From the NCBI RefSeq assembly GCF_030695085.1, contig NZ_JAUYTS010000231.1, positions 1 through 64,000 on the forward strand: DNA of 64,000 nucleotides, given 5' to 3'. The DNA is from Falsiroseomonas sp. (GTDB lineage: Bacteria > Pseudomonadota > Alphaproteobacteria > Acetobacterales > Acetobacteraceae). Position 1 is the stretch's first letter. Each line of letters starts with the position of its first letter. Positions 34,915-44,436 of this stretch are shown here, piece by piece. The notes under the pieces were generated by a model. It was not told the DNA's origin. It saw only the letters and a list, made by a program, of their open reading frames with translations, and ran no database searches. The position numbers were made by a program, and so were the translations under genes.

Positions 34915-35816
34915 AGCCGCTCCGCCTCGCCTTCATGGGCAGCCCGGATTTCAGCGTGCCGGCGCTGCGGGCGCTGCACCGGGCGGGGCATGAGATCGTG
35001 GCCGTCTATGCCCAGCCGCCAAAGCCCGCCGGGCGCGGGCAGCGGGAGACGCCCTGCCCGGTGCATCGCGCGGCGCTGGAGTTGGGCCTGCCGGTCCGCA
35101 CCCCGGCCCGGGTGAAGCGGGATACGGCGGAACATGCGGCGTTTGCCGGGCTGGACCTCGATGTGGCGGTGGTCGCCGCCTATGGGCTGATCCTGCCGAA
35201 GCCGATGCTGGATGCGCCGAAGCGCGGCTGCCTGAACATCCATGCCTCCCTGCTGCCACGCTGGCGCGGCGCCGGGCCGATTCAGGCGGCGATCCTGGCC
35301 GGTGATGCGGAGACCGGCATCACCATCATGCAGATGGAGGAAGGGCTGGATACCGGCCCGATGCTGCTGGCCGAATCGACACCAATCGGCCCCCGCGCAA
35401 CCACGCCAGAACTGCATGATGCGCTGGCCGGGATCGGCGCCCGGCTGATCCTGCGCGCGCTGGCGGAAAACCCACCCGCCACGCCGCAGCCGGAGGATGG
35501 CGTGACCTACGCGCCGAAGCTCGCCAAGGCGGATGGGCGGCTGGACTGGACGCAGCCGGCGGTGGCGCTGGACCGCCGCATCCGCGCCCTCACCCCCTGG
35601 CCCGGCTGCTTCTTCCAGGCAGGTGAGGAAATCATGCGTGTGCATGAGGCGGAGCCGGCCGCCGGCAACGGCACGCCCGGCACGCTGCTGGCGCCGGACC
35701 TCGTGGCATGCGGCGAGGGCGCGCTGCGCCTGTTGCGCCTGCAGCGCCCCGGCCGCGCCGCGATGGCCGCCGCGGATCTACTGCGCGGCTACGCCCTGCC
35801 GGTGCAGCTCGGGTAA
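34911..35816 (+). CDS. fmt: methionyl-tRNA formyltransferase
   Basis: Formylates initiator Met-tRNA using 10-formyltetrahydrofolate. The 301-residue protein carries the catalytic region [17 protein letters not shown] and the D-T-G-P-M-L segment, with a C-terminal OB-like domain. Starts with GTG overlapping the def stop and ends with a TAATG junction to truA, so def-fmt-truA is one tightly coupled operon. Confidence 0.97.
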   Translation: MKPLRLAFMGSPDFSVPALRALHRAGHEIVAVYAQPPKPAGRGQRETPCPVHRAALELGLPVRTPARVKRDTAEHAAFAGLDLDVAVVAAYGLILPKPMLDAPKRGCLNIHASLLPRWRGAGPIQAAILAGDAETGITIMQMEEGLDTGPMLLAESTPIGPRATTPELHDALAGIGARLILRALAENPPATPQPEDGVTYAPKLAKADGRLDWTQPAVALDRRIRALTPWPGCFFQAGEEIMRVHEAEPAAGNGTPGTLLAPDLVACGEGALRLLRLQRPGRAAMAAADLLRGYALPVQLG

Positions 35817-36577
35817 TGCCGCGCTACGCGCTGCTGCTGGAATATGACGGCACGCATTTCTGCGGCTGGCAGCGCCAGCGCGACCTGCCGAGCATCCAGA
35901 AACTGCTGGAGGAAGCCGCCGCCCCGCTGAACCGCGGCGTGCCGCCCACCGCCACCGCCTCCGGCCGCACCGATGCGGGGGTGCATGCGGAAGGTGCCGT
36001 GGCCGATCTGGAATTGGCGCTGGATTTGCCGCCGGAGCGGGTGCGCGATGCCATCAATGCCCGCACGCTGCCGCACCCGATTGTGGTGCGCGCCGCCGCG
36101 CGGGTGGCCGAGAGCTGGTCGGCGCGCTTCGACTGCCTCGGCCGCGGCTATCGCTACCGCATCCTGAACCGCCCGGCGCGGCCGGCCATGGAAGCCGCGA
36201 AGCTTTGGCATGTGAAGCGGCCGCTGGATGCGGCGGCGATGCATGAAGCGGCGCAGATGCTGCTCGGCCGGCACGATTTTTCTGCCTATCGCGCCGCCTC
36301 CTGCCAGGCGAAGTCCGCCATTCGCACGCTCGAACGGCTGGAGGTGACGCGGGTCGGGGAGGAGGTGCATGTGATCGCGGAAGCCCGCAGCTTCCTGCAC
36401 CATCAGGTCCGCAACCTGGTCGGCACCCTGTACGAGGTCGGCCACGGCCGCCGCCCCGTCACCTGGCCGCATGAGGTGCTGGAGGGGTTGGACCGCGCCA
36501 AGGCGGGGCAGACGGCACCGCCGGATGGGCTGGTGTTTCGCTTCGCCCGGTATGAGCCGGAGCCCGAGTGGGTGTGA
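35816..36577 (+). CDS. truA: tRNA pseudouridine(38-40) synthase
   Basis: Converts U38-U40 of tRNA anticodon arms to pseudouridine. The catalytic aspartate lies in A-S-G-R-T-D-A-G-V-H, and later F-L-H-H-Q-V-R-N-L-V-G-T is typical of TruA. Length 253. The ATG at 35816 overlaps the last base of the fmt stop; the open frame extending to 35708 lies inside fmt and is not used. Confidence 0.97.
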   Translation: MPRYALLLEYDGTHFCGWQRQRDLPSIQKLLEEAAAPLNRGVPPTATASGRTDAGVHAEGAVADLELALDLPPERVRDAINARTLPHPIVVRAAARVAESWSARFDCLGRGYRYRILNRPARPAMEAAKLWHVKRPLDAAAMHEAAQMLLGRHDFSAYRAASCQAKSAIRTLERLEVTRVGEEVHVIAEARSFLHHQVRNLVGTLYEVGHGRRPVTWPHEVLEGLDRAKAGQTAPPDGLVFRFARYEPEPEWV

Positions 36578-36605
36578 ACCCCCCCCCGCCCTTGCGGGGG
36601 GGGTT
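36578..36605. terminator. terminator hairpin after def-fmt-truA
   Basis: A 10-bp stem of C/G runs (36580-36589 with 36594-36603) with a CCTT loop, beginning 2 nt after the truA stop and followed by TT. It lies between convergent genes and could serve both. Confidence 0.7.
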
Positions 36606-36655
36606 GAAGCAATATGCAACGCCGAAGGGTTATTGGGGTGGGGGCAAGGCCCGCC

Positions 36656-37705
36656 CTACACGGCCTCCGGCAGCGCCAGGTCGAACCTCTGCGCCAGCTT
36701 GGCCAGCGCCGGCGGAATCGCCGGATGCAGCGCCACACCCTCCGCCATCGCCTGGGCACGCCGCGCCATGGCGCGTTCGCCCGGCAGGCGCGGGGCCTCG
36801 CCGCCCGGCTTGGGCGGGTTGGCGTGCACGGCATCCGCCATCCAGCCGGTCTCGCGCAGGAAGGCCTGGGTGCCACCGAAGCGGGCCGGGTCGATCACCA
36901 TGACCAGGACGGAGGCGCCCCAGCCGGTCGGTGCATCGGCGCGGCCATGGCCGGCCAGCGCGCTGGTCAACACCTCGATCAGCAGGCCGAGGGCGAAGCC
37001 CTTGTGCCCGGCCTCGACACCGCCGAGCGGCATCAGCGAGCCATCGGCCCAGAAGGCGTTCGGGTCGCGCGTCGGCGCGCCATTCGCATCCAGCAGCACC
37101 TCATGGTCGAACAGCTTGCCCTCGGCGCGCTTGCGGCCGGTCATGCCATTGGTGGTGACGGACATCGAGACATCGATCAGCACCGGCCCGTCCGGCGTCG
37201 GCCAGGCGGCGGCCAGCGGGTTCGGCGTGTAGATGCGCCGCGTGCCGCCCCAGGGCGCGACGGACCCGGTTGCGGGGTCCGAACAGGTCAGCAGCAGCAT
37301 CCGCCCGGCGGCGGCCACCGGCGGGCCATAGGCGGCGAGGCAGCCGATATGGTGGCAGCGGCCGATACTGACCACGCCGATCCCCATCTCGGCCGAGGCG
37401 GCTTCCGCCCGGGCGATGGCGCGGCGCACCAGCCAGGGGCCGGGCAGCTTGCGGCCATCCCAGGTCTCGGCGACGGCGGTGGCGGAGACCAGCTCCGGCT
37501 CCCCGGCCGCGCGCATGTCGCCGGAGACCAGCGAGTCGAGATACGGCGTCAGCAGCGCCAGGCCATGCGTGTCATGGCCCATCAGGTCGCCCTCGAGCAG
37601 CACCTCCGCCACCGCGCGGGCCTTTTCCGATTCCAGCCCCGCCGCGGCGCAGGCGGTGGTGGCAAAGCGCAGCAATCCCGCCACCTCGTAGCGCGCATCC
37701 GGCAT
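36656..37705 (-). CDS. malate/L-lactate dehydrogenase family (Ldh2) oxidoreductase
   Basis: A 349-residue NAD(P)-dependent oxidoreductase of the Ldh_2 fold, which is unrelated to classical LDH. The GHDTHGL segment (about 45-51) and the active-site histidine region GRCHHIGCLAAYG are present, as is D-V-S-M-S-V-T-T-N-G-M. Relatives reduce 2-oxo acids such as 2,3-diketogulonate, oxaloacetate or ureidoglycolate, so the substrate is open. It follows the membrane-protein gene by 20 nt, in a transcript that may start at dapD. Confidence 0.87.
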   Translation of the reverse strand: MPDARYEVAGLLRFATTACAAAGLESEKARAVAEVLLEGDLMGHDTHGLALLTPYLDSLVSGDMRAAGEPELVSATAVAETWDGRKLPGPWLVRRAIARAEAASAEMGIGVVSIGRCHHIGCLAAYGPPVAAAGRMLLLTCSDPATGSVAPWGGTRRIYTPNPLAAAWPTPDGPVLIDVSMSVTTNGMTGRKRAEGKLFDHEVLLDANGAPTRDPNAFWADGSLMPLGGVEAGHKGFALGLLIEVLTSALAGHGRADAPTGWGASVLVMVIDPARFGGTQAFLRETGWMADAVHANPPKPGGEAPRLPGERAMARRAQAMAEGVALHPAIPPALAKLAQRFDLALPEAV

Positions 37706-37725
37706 GGTTTCTCTCCCCAATAGTG

Positions 37726-38217
37726 TCAGCCGATCGAAAGCCGCTGCACGAAGCCCGCGATGAACAGGCCGATCGCCAGGTCCATCACCACCAGCCCGGT
37801 CGCCCTGCCGCCGGAGATGCCGAGCACCGTCCTGGCCATGAACCATTCGAGCCACAGCGAATAGCCGATCACCGCCAGCGTCAGCCCCTGCGCCAGGATC
37901 GAGGGCGGCCCCAGGAACAGCAGCACCGCCAGGGCGATCTGCACCAGGTACTGCACCACGCTGATCCAGTTCCACGCCACGACGAAGCGCGGCCACAGCG
38001 CGGCACGGCCCCAGCCGGCGATCACCGGGAGGGAGACCAGCACGAACAGCACCCAGCCATAGACATAGCCGGTCAGCTCCGCCGTCAGAGGGCGCAGCAG
38101 GCCACCTGACGGCGCTTCGATGCTGCTCCAGGCGAAGACCCGCAGCGCCAGGAAGGCCGGCAGGCAGATCGCGGCCGCGGCGAAGGACCGCAGGGCGCCG
38201 GCCGGCGTCGTCTCCAT
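37726..38217 (-). CDS. integral membrane protein of unknown function
   Basis: A 163-residue protein with about four hydrophobic helices: residues 9-28, 48-68, 83-105 and a last pair at 110-158. I do not recognise the family. It follows dapE on the same strand. The frame stays open from the ATG back to a CTG at 38358 that overlaps the dapE stop (CTGA), adding 47 residues: a proline-rich stretch and the hydrophobic L-A-I-T-A-G-L-I-G-A-L-L-L-G. A non-ATG start giving 210 residues is therefore possible. Confidence 0.75.
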   Translation of the reverse strand: METTPAGALRSFAAAAICLPAFLALRVFAWSSIEAPSGGLLRPLTAELTGYVYGWVLFVLVSLPVIAGWGRAALWPRFVVAWNWISVVQYLVQIALAVLLFLGPPSILAQGLTLAVIGYSLWLEWFMARTVLGISGGRATGLVVMDLAIGLFIAGFVQRLSIG

Positions 38218-38354
38218 CAGCGCGACGCCTTCCGCCCGGCCCCGCCCGAGCAGCAGCGCGCCGATCAGCCCGGCGGTGATCGCCAGGCGCAGCGGCGGCT
38301 CCGGCGGCAGCCCACCTGGCGGTGGCGCGTCCGGCGGCGGGTTGGGGGCGCCGC

Positions 38355-39488
38355 TCAGCCGAGCACCTCCTCGATCACCCGGGCATAAAGCCGGGTGAGC
38401 GCCCGCAATTCCGCGACCGGCGTCGATTCATCCGCCTTGTGCATCGTGGCCCCCACGGCGCCGAGTTCCGCCACCGGGCAGTGCCGCGCGATGAATCGGG
38501 CGTCCGATGTGCCGCCGCCGGTATCCAGCGTGGCTGCCTGCCCGGTCTCCGCCAGAACGGCACGTTCCAGCGCGGCGACGAAGGGGCCGGGTTGGGTGAG
38601 GAAGGATTCGCCGCTGCACACCACCGCCAATTCATGCCGCGGCGCATCGCGCTCCAGCGCCGCGCGGAGATGTGCGGTCAGGCTCGCCTCGCTGTGCAGG
38701 TCGTTGAAGCGGATGTTCAGCCGCGCCGTGGCGCTGGGCGGGATGACATTGGTCGCCGGGTTGCCGACATCGAAGCTGGTGACCTGCAAGGTCGTAGGCT
38801 CGAAGAACTGGCTGCCCTGGTCCAGCGGCGTGCCGGTCAGCGCCGCCAGCACCCGCACCAGGCGATGGATCGGGTTGTCGGCGCGCTGCGGATAGGCGCT
38901 GTGGCCCTGGGTGCCATGCACCGTGAGCGTCGCATTCAGGCTACCGCGCCGGCCCACCTTGATGGTGTCGCCCAGCACGACCTTGCTGGTCGGCTCCCCC
39001 ACCACGCAGCAATCCGGAATGCCACCCCGCGCGGCCAGCCAATCCAGCACGCGCACCGTGCCGTCCGTGGCGGGGCCTTCCTCATCGCCGGTGATCAGCA
39101 GCGACAGGGTCCCGGGCAGATCCGGCCGGCGGTCCAGCACATCGGCCACTGCGGAAACCCAGGCGGCGACGCCGCCTTTCATGTCCGTGGCGCCGCGGCC
39201 AAAAAGCAGCCCGTCCCGCACCTCGCCGCCAAATGGGTCGGCGGTCCAGCCGGTGGCACCGGGCGGCACCACATCGGTGTGGCCGGCGAACATCAGGTGC
39301 GGGCCACCCTCGCCCCGGATCGCAAACAGATTCTCCACCTCGCCGAAGCGGAGCCGTTCACACGCAAAGCCGAGCGGCGCCAGCGCCGCCTCCAGCACCG
39401 CCAGCGCGCCGTCATCGGCGGGCGTGACGGACCGGCAGCGGATCAGAGCCTGAGCCAGCGGCACAGGGTCCGGAACGTCGTTCCGCAT
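38355..39488 (-). CDS. dapE: succinyl-diaminopimelate desuccinylase
   Basis: A dinuclear zinc M20 peptidase-family enzyme that releases LL-diaminopimelate in lysine and peptidoglycan synthesis. In the 377 residues, zinc-site motifs are HTDVVPPG, the catalytic G-D-E-E-G-P segment, E-P-T-S, and C-terminal GGTSDARF. The ATG at 39488 shares a base with the dapD stop (TGATG), so dapD and dapE are coupled. The longer frame to 39779 lies inside dapD. Confidence 0.97.
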   Translation of the reverse strand: MRNDVPDPVPLAQALIRCRSVTPADDGALAVLEAALAPLGFACERLRFGEVENLFAIRGEGGPHLMFAGHTDVVPPGATGWTADPFGGEVRDGLLFGRGATDMKGGVAAWVSAVADVLDRRPDLPGTLSLLITGDEEGPATDGTVRVLDWLAARGGIPDCCVVGEPTSKVVLGDTIKVGRRGSLNATLTVHGTQGHSAYPQRADNPIHRLVRVLAALTGTPLDQGSQFFEPTTLQVTSFDVGNPATNVIPPSATARLNIRFNDLHSEASLTAHLRAALERDAPRHELAVVCSGESFLTQPGPFVAALERAVLAETGQAATLDTGGGTSDARFIARHCPVAELGAVGATMHKADESTPVAELRALTRLYARVIEEVLG

Positions 39489-40327
39489 CAATCCCGCAGC
39501 AATTCGTTGATCGAGGTCTTCGACCGCGTCTGCGCATCCACCCGCTTCACGATCACCGCGCAATACAGGCTGGGTCCCGGCGAGCCATCCGGCAGCTGCT
39601 TGCCCGGCAGGCTGCCAGGTACCACCACCGAATAAGCCGGCACCCGGCCCATGAAGACCTCGCCCGTCGCCCGGTCGATGATCTTGGTGGAGGCGCCGAG
39701 GAAGACGCCCATCGACAGCACGCTGCCGCGCTCCACGATCACGCCTTCCGCCACTTCGGAACGCGCGCCGACGAAGCACTCATCCTCGATCACCACCGGA
39801 TTGGCCTGCAGCGGCTCCAGCACGCCGCCGATGCCGGCGCCGCCCGAGATGTGGCAGTTCTTGCCGATCTGCGCGCAGGACCCGATGGTGGCCCAGGTAT
39901 CCACCATGGTGCCGCTATCGACATAGGCGCCGAGGTTCACGAAGGACGGCATCAGCACCACGCCCGGCGCGATGAAGGCCGAACGCCGCACCACGGCGCC
40001 AGGCACCGCGCGGAAGCCGGCTTCCTTGAAGCGGTTGGCGCCCCAGTCGGCGAATTTCAGCGGCACCTTGTCATAGGCGCCGAGGCCCACATCCATCGGC
40101 GCGCTGTCCGACAGGCGGAAGGACAGCAGCACAGCCTGCTTCAGCCACTGATTCACATGCCAGGCGCCATCCGCGCCGGGCTGCGCGACTCGCGCCTTGC
40201 CCGAATCGAGCAGTTCCAGCGCGGTTTCCACAACCTGCCGGTCCTCGCCCTGGGTCTGGGCGTTCAGCGTGTCACGCCGGTCCCACAGCGCCTCGATCTT
40301 GGCCTTCAGCGGCGTGGTCGTGTCCAT
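39488..40327 (-). CDS. dapD: tetrahydrodipicolinate N-succinyltransferase
   Basis: Transfers succinyl from succinyl-CoA to tetrahydrodipicolinate in the lysine pathway. The 279-residue protein has the hexapeptide-repeat left-handed beta-helix in its middle ([15 protein letters not shown], then [11 protein letters not shown]). The start [18 protein letters not shown] is the family N-terminus; the frame reaches 40396 only by running into the promoter. Confidence 0.97.
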   Translation of the reverse strand: MDTTTPLKAKIEALWDRRDTLNAQTQGEDRQVVETALELLDSGKARVAQPGADGAWHVNQWLKQAVLLSFRLSDSAPMDVGLGAYDKVPLKFADWGANRFKEAGFRAVPGAVVRRSAFIAPGVVLMPSFVNLGAYVDSGTMVDTWATIGSCAQIGKNCHISGGAGIGGVLEPLQANPVVIEDECFVGARSEVAEGVIVERGSVLSMGVFLGASTKIIDRATGEVFMGRVPAYSVVVPGSLPGKQLPDGSPGPSLYCAVIVKRVDAQTRSKTSINELLRD

Positions 40328-40377
40328 GGTCTGCGGTGTGTCCTGGCTGGCCGTGTGGCGGTTCTGCTTCGCGCCGG

Positions 40378-40407
40378 ACCATGCATAGGCTGCCACCGCG
40401 CTGTCAA
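40378..40407 (-). promoter_or_regulatory. candidate sigma-70 promoter of dapD-dapE
   Basis: On the minus strand a consensus TTGACA (40402-40407) is followed after 18 nt by CATGGT (40378-40383) and CCGG. Predicted start about 45 nt before the dapD ATG. The architecture is the same as at thrS. Confidence 0.6.
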
Positions 40408-40495
40408 CGCGCCCCGCCCGCTTCCTGCGGGCGAGCCCCCCGCAAGGCGGTGTTTGCTAACCCCGCCTTCACCGCATCCACCCTACCCTTCGGGC

Positions 40496-41821
40496 ATGGA
40501 CGGACCGCCCCCGCTTTCGCCCCCCTCGCCCGACCTGCCTCCCGGTCATGCTGCCCGGGAACCGCTGGCCTCGGCCCTGCTCGACAGCCGCGCCCGATGG
40601 CGTGACTTCGCCCTTCTCTCGGCGGATCTGCTGTTCGAGACGGATGCCGAGGGCCGCTTCACCTTCCTGGCGCCGGAGACGGTGCTGGGCCACCCGGCGG
40701 AATCGCTGATCGGCGCACCGGCCGTCACCCTGTTCGCCGGCCCCGGCCCCGGGGTCTTCGGCATCGGTGCCTTTCGCCGACAGCGCATGACCAAGGCCTG
40801 GTTGGAATGCGCCGATGGCAGCACCGCCTGCCTGGAATTCACCCTGCTGCGCCATGGCGAGGGGCTGCGTGGCTCGGCGCGCGATGTCACCGCGGCGGAA
40901 CGCCGCAGCGAGGTGGTGGCGCGCGCGCTGCGCCGGGCCAATGCGCTGGGCCGGCTGCTGCGCCTCGGCCAGCGGCAGGGCGGCGCCGAAGCGGCGCTGG
41001 GCGCCATGCTGGCGGCCCTGCCCGCGGCGCTGAACTGCCAGGGTGCCGCGCTGCTGGTGCCGGAGGGCGAATCCTGGCGGGCGGCGCATGTGGTCAACCA
41101 CCCGCCGCCGCTGCACCTGTTGCCGCCGCCGGGCACGCTCGCGCCCGGCAGCCTTGCAACCGGCAGCCTTGCGACCGGCAGCCTTGCGGGCACCCCGCAC
41201 CACGCCGTGGCCTGCACCGAGGCGGGGCCCTGCCTGCTTGCCTGGCGGGACCCGCAGGAACCGCCGCTTGATTCGGATGATCGCGAATTGCTCGCCGCCC
41301 TCGCCTTGCCCATGGCGGCCCTGAAGGGAGAGGTTCTGCGGCAGAAGGCGCTGACCGCGGCGGCGGATGGCGACCCGCTGACCGGCCTGCTGAACCGGCG
41401 CGGCTTCACCGCGGCGCTGGAGCGCCAGGTGGCGGCCGGCGGCGCGCTGGTGTTCCTCGACCTCGATGGCCTGAAGCCGCTGAATGATCGCCTGGGACAT
41501 GAGGCCGGGGACGCCGCCTTGCGCGCCATGGGTGCCCGCCTGCGCGCCGCCGCGGCGCGGGAGGATCTGGCGGCGCGTCTGGGCGGCGACGAGTTCTGCC
41601 TGTGGCTGCACGGCGCCAGCCAGCTGGAGGCGGAATGCCGCATCGGCACCCTCGGCGCGCCCGGCCCCTTGCCGGAATGGCCGGAAGCCGGCCCGGCCGC
41701 GCTGCGCGCCAGCCTGGGCGTCGCCATGGCCCGCAGCGGAGAGCCGGTGGCGGAATTGCTGGCCCGCGCCGATGCCGCCATGTACGCCGCCAAGCGCGCC
41801 CTCGGGGATCGCCGGAAGTGA
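40496..41821 (+). CDS. diguanylate cyclase with PAS-like and GAF-like sensor region
   Basis: A 441-residue GGDEF protein that should make cyclic di-GMP. The N-terminal part (about 30-135) looks like a PAS domain (D-L-L-F-E-T-D-A-E-G-R-F-T-F-L-A). The middle (about 155-270) resembles a GAF domain interrupted by a short repeat. The C-terminal cyclase has D-P-L-T-G-L-L-N-R-R-G-F and an intact active site RLGGDEF. No transmembrane helix, so cytosolic. The start is at 40496. It overlaps the DUF2336 gene by GTGA. Confidence 0.88.
   Translation: MDGPPPLSPPSPDLPPGHAAREPLASALLDSRARWRDFALLSADLLFETDAEGRFTFLAPETVLGHPAESLIGAPAVTLFAGPGPGVFGIGAFRRQRMTKAWLECADGSTACLEFTLLRHGEGLRGSARDVTAAERRSEVVARALRRANALGRLLRLGQRQGGAEAALGAMLAALPAALNCQGAALLVPEGESWRAAHVVNHPPPLHLLPPPGTLAPGSLATGSLATGSLAGTPHHAVACTEAGPCLLAWRDPQEPPLDSDDRELLAALALPMAALKGEVLRQKALTAAADGDPLTGLLNRRGFTAALERQVAAGGALVFLDLDGLKPLNDRLGHEAGDAALRAMGARLRAAAAREDLAARLGGDEFCLWLHGASQLEAECRIGTLGAPGPLPEWPEAGPAALRASLGVAMARSGEPVAELLARADAAMYAAKRALGDRRK
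41145..41189 (+). repeat. three tandem 15-bp repeats inside the GGDEF gene
   Basis: The unit CCGGCAGCCTTGCRR is repeated three times in frame, encoding P-G-S-L-A, T-G-S-L-A, T-G-S-L-A in the sensor region. Copy-number slippage would lengthen or shorten this linker by five residues without breaking the frame. Confidence 0.9.
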
Positions 41822-42978
41822 CCGACCGACCGGAGGACCTCCACGCCGCCCGGCATGGCGACACGGCCGCCCGCACCGCCGTTGCGCGGGCGCCGCACGC
41901 CTCGCCGGAATTGCTGACCTTCCTGGCCGCGGACCCGGCGGCCCAGGTGCGCCAGGCGGTCGCCGCCCATGCCGCGACCCCGCCCGCCGTGGCCCGCCTG
42001 CTGGCCGCCGATGCGGATGCGGAGGTGCGCCGGGTGCTGGCCGGGCGCATCGCCGCCCTGGCGCCGGAGCTGGACAGCAAGGCGCGCAGCCGCATGGCCC
42101 GGATTTCCGCCGGCACGCTGGCCATGCTGGTCGAGGACACGGCGGTAGAAGTACGAGCGGCGATCGCCGATGCGGTGCGCGACATGCCGGACGCACCGCG
42201 GGAGCTGATCCTGCGCCTGGCGCGCGACACCGCCATGCCAGTGGCGGAGCCGGTGATCCGCCTGTCGCCGCTGCTGACCGAGGCCGATCTGCTGGCGCTG
42301 ATCGCCACCCCCCCGGTGCCCGCCACCCGCCGCGCCGTTGCCCGGCGCCCGGCGCTCAGCGAGACCCTGTCGGACGCCATCGCGCAGACCGCCGACACAC
42401 CCGCGGTGGCGGCCCTGCTGGCCAACCCCTCCGCCGCGATCCGGGAGGCGACCCTGGACCGCCTGGTGGCCGGTGCCGGCAGCCGGCCGAGCTGGCAGGC
42501 GGCCCTGGTGCGGCGCGCCCAGCTTCCGGCCCAGGCGGCCCGCGCCCTGGGGGAGATCGTGACAGACCAGCTGCTCGGCGCGCTGGCGGCACGGACCGAT
42601 CTGCCGGAAGGCCTGGCCGCCGCGCTGCGCAGCCGGGTCACCGCCAGCCTGGCGGCGGAGGACGCCCAGGATGCGGAGGCGGAGCTGTTCGCCGCCGCCC
42701 AGGCCGGTGACCGGGAGGCACTGCTGATCCGCCTGGCAGAGGCCGCCGGGGTCAGCCAGGCGCGGGTGGAGGCGGCGCTGGCGCTACGCAGCGGCCGGGC
42801 GATCGCCGGGCTGTGCCACAGCGCCGGATGGTCGGCGACACTGGCGGCCGAGGTCCAGGCGGTGCTGGGCGGCCTCGGCCCGGCCGAGGTGGTCCACCCA
42901 ACGGCGGAAGGCCGCTGGGCACTGGGGGAGGCGGAGCTGCAATGGCAGGCGGAGTTGCTGGAGGGGCTGCCCGCCTGA
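41818..42978 (+). CDS. DUF2336 domain-containing protein
   Basis: A 386-residue, Ala/Leu-rich, all-helical protein. The first 260 residues show HEAT/ARM-like periodicity (A-V-A-A-H-A-A-T-P-P-A-V-A-R-L-L, A-V-A-R-R-P-A-L-S), the signature of DUF2336, an alphaproteobacterial family. Function unknown. It begins with GTG overlapping the stop of the diguanylate cyclase gene, so a joint role in c-di-GMP signalling is likely but inferred. Confidence 0.8.
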   Translation: MTDRPEDLHAARHGDTAARTAVARAPHASPELLTFLAADPAAQVRQAVAAHAATPPAVARLLAADADAEVRRVLAGRIAALAPELDSKARSRMARISAGTLAMLVEDTAVEVRAAIADAVRDMPDAPRELILRLARDTAMPVAEPVIRLSPLLTEADLLALIATPPVPATRRAVARRPALSETLSDAIAQTADTPAVAALLANPSAAIREATLDRLVAGAGSRPSWQAALVRRAQLPAQAARALGEIVTDQLLGALAARTDLPEGLAAALRSRVTASLAAEDAQDAEAELFAAAQAGDREALLIRLAEAAGVSQARVEAALALRSGRAIAGLCHSAGWSATLAAEVQAVLGGLGPAEVVHPTAEGRWALGEAELQWQAELLEGLPA

Positions 42979-42994
42979 TGGCGGCAGCATTCCC

Positions 42995-43879
42995 TCAGGC
43001 GCGGATCAGCGTGCCCGCGCCCTGGCCGGTGAACAATTCCAGCAGCACCGCATGCGGCACCCGGCCATCGACGATGACCGCGGCCTTCACGCCGCGTTCC
43101 ACCGCATAGATGCAGGTCTCGACCTTCGGGATCATGCCGGCGGAAATCCAGCCGGCCTCGATACCGGCCTTGACCTCGGCCACCGTCATCTCCGGGATCA
43201 ACTGCCCATCCGGGCCGAGCACGCCGCGCACATCGGTCAGCATCAAAAGCCGCTCGGCGCCCAGCGCACCGGCGATGGCACCCGCCACCGTATCCGCGTT
43301 GATGTTGTAGGTCTGGCCATCGGCGCCGACGCCGACGGGGGCCACGACCGGAACTATATCGGCGCCGATCAGCAGCTTCAGGACGCGCGGGTCGACATGC
43401 TCCGGCTCTCCGACGAAGCCGAGGTCCAGCACCTTCTCGATATGGCTGTCGGGGTCGCGATAAGTGCGGGTCAGCTTGCGCGCCTGGATCAGCCCGCCAT
43501 CCTTGCCGGAGATGCCGACCGCGATGGCGCCGGCGCGGGTGATGGCGGAGGCGACCTGCTTATTCACCGGCCCGGCCAGGACCATCTCGACCACGTCGAG
43601 CATTTCCTCATCCGTCACCCGCAGGCCCTGGACGAAGTTGGACTTCACGCCGAGTCGCTTGAGCATCGCGTTGATCTGCGGGCCGCCGCCATGCACCACC
43701 ACGGGGTTCACGCCCACCTGCTCCAGCAGCGCGATGTCGCGGCCGAAGCGCAGGGCGGCGTCCTCCTCCCCCATCGCGTGCCCGCCGTACTTCACCACGA
43801 CGATCTGGTCGTCGTAGCGCTTCAGGAAGGGCAAGGCGCCGGCGAGGATCGCCATCTGGTCGAGCGCGTCATCGGTCAT
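42995..43879 (-). CDS. argB: acetylglutamate kinase
   Basis: The second step of arginine synthesis, phosphorylating N-acetylglutamate. The 294-residue amino-acid kinase fold has [19 protein letters not shown], and the C-terminal [10 protein letters not shown] motif. An N-terminal helix of about 25 residues ([10 protein letters not shown]) suggests the hexameric, arginine-inhibited type. It lies downstream of engB with a small secreted gene in between. Confidence 0.97.
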   Translation of the reverse strand: MTDDALDQMAILAGALPFLKRYDDQIVVVKYGGHAMGEEDAALRFGRDIALLEQVGVNPVVVHGGGPQINAMLKRLGVKSNFVQGLRVTDEEMLDVVEMVLAGPVNKQVASAITRAGAIAVGISGKDGGLIQARKLTRTYRDPDSHIEKVLDLGFVGEPEHVDPRVLKLLIGADIVPVVAPVGVGADGQTYNINADTVAGAIAGALGAERLLMLTDVRGVLGPDGQLIPEMTVAEVKAGIEAGWISAGMIPKVETCIYAVERGVKAAVIVDGRVPHAVLLELFTGQGAGTLIRA

Positions 43880-43996
43880 GGCAGGCGTCCCCGGTGCTCG
43901 CTCCGGGCCTTTCGCCGCGGGCGGCGCGGTTTGCGGCCAATGGAAGCGAGGGTCAAGCCCGCGGACGGCACACGCCGCCCGCGGAGGCTGCCGGGT

Positions 43997-44335
43997 TCAG
44001 CGCGCCTCGATGCCGCGGCGGGTGGCGATGATCTCGGAGGCCTCGCAGATGTTCACCCGCATCAGCTCCGCCGTCTCCCCATTCGCCCAGACCAGCTTGA
44101 AGTCATAGGCGCCGCCCTGGCCGCCCGGGGTGAAGTTCATCTGCCGGCCTGTCGCCAGCACATTCTCGCCCAGCCGGTCGCGGCCCCAGTTGGAGTTGGC
44201 GGAGGGCCCGAAATAAAACTCGTTGACCTGCGTGCCGGAGTTGTTGCGCAGCGTGAAGCGCGTGTCGCATTGCGCGGCCGCAGGCGCGGCGGCAGCCGCC
44301 AGCAGGACGGCGGCGAGGGCCAGGCGTCGGAACAT
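43997..44335 (-). CDS. small secreted protein of unknown function
   Basis: A 112-residue protein with a clear Sec signal peptide (cleavage after A-A-A, about residue 21) and a roughly 90-residue mature part. The mature part has two cysteines (at its start and in N-I-C-E) that could form a disulphide, and T-L-R-N-N-S-G-T-Q-V-N-E-F-Y-F resembling small beta-rich periplasmic proteins. I cannot assign a family. It lies between engB and argB on the same strand. Confidence 0.72.
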   Translation of the reverse strand: MFRRLALAAVLLAAAAAPAAAQCDTRFTLRNNSGTQVNEFYFGPSANSNWGRDRLGENVLATGRQMNFTPGGQGGAYDFKLVWANGETAELMRVNICEASEIIATRRGIEAR

Positions 44336-44436
44336 GAAGGGTAATCCTTGGGCAGGGTCGGCAGCCTGCCCGCCAATCGGGCGCGTGCCGGCCCAACTAT
44401 GCGGAGGGGTGCGTTAAGCAGGGCTGAAAGCCGCGC

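Noticed and set aside
36578-36605. G-quadruplex at the G run after truA
   Set aside because: There is only one G run on each strand; it forms a simple terminator stem.
41145-41189. Minisatellite or mobile repeat
   Set aside because: Only three in-frame 15-bp copies inside one gene; better treated as a coding linker repeat.
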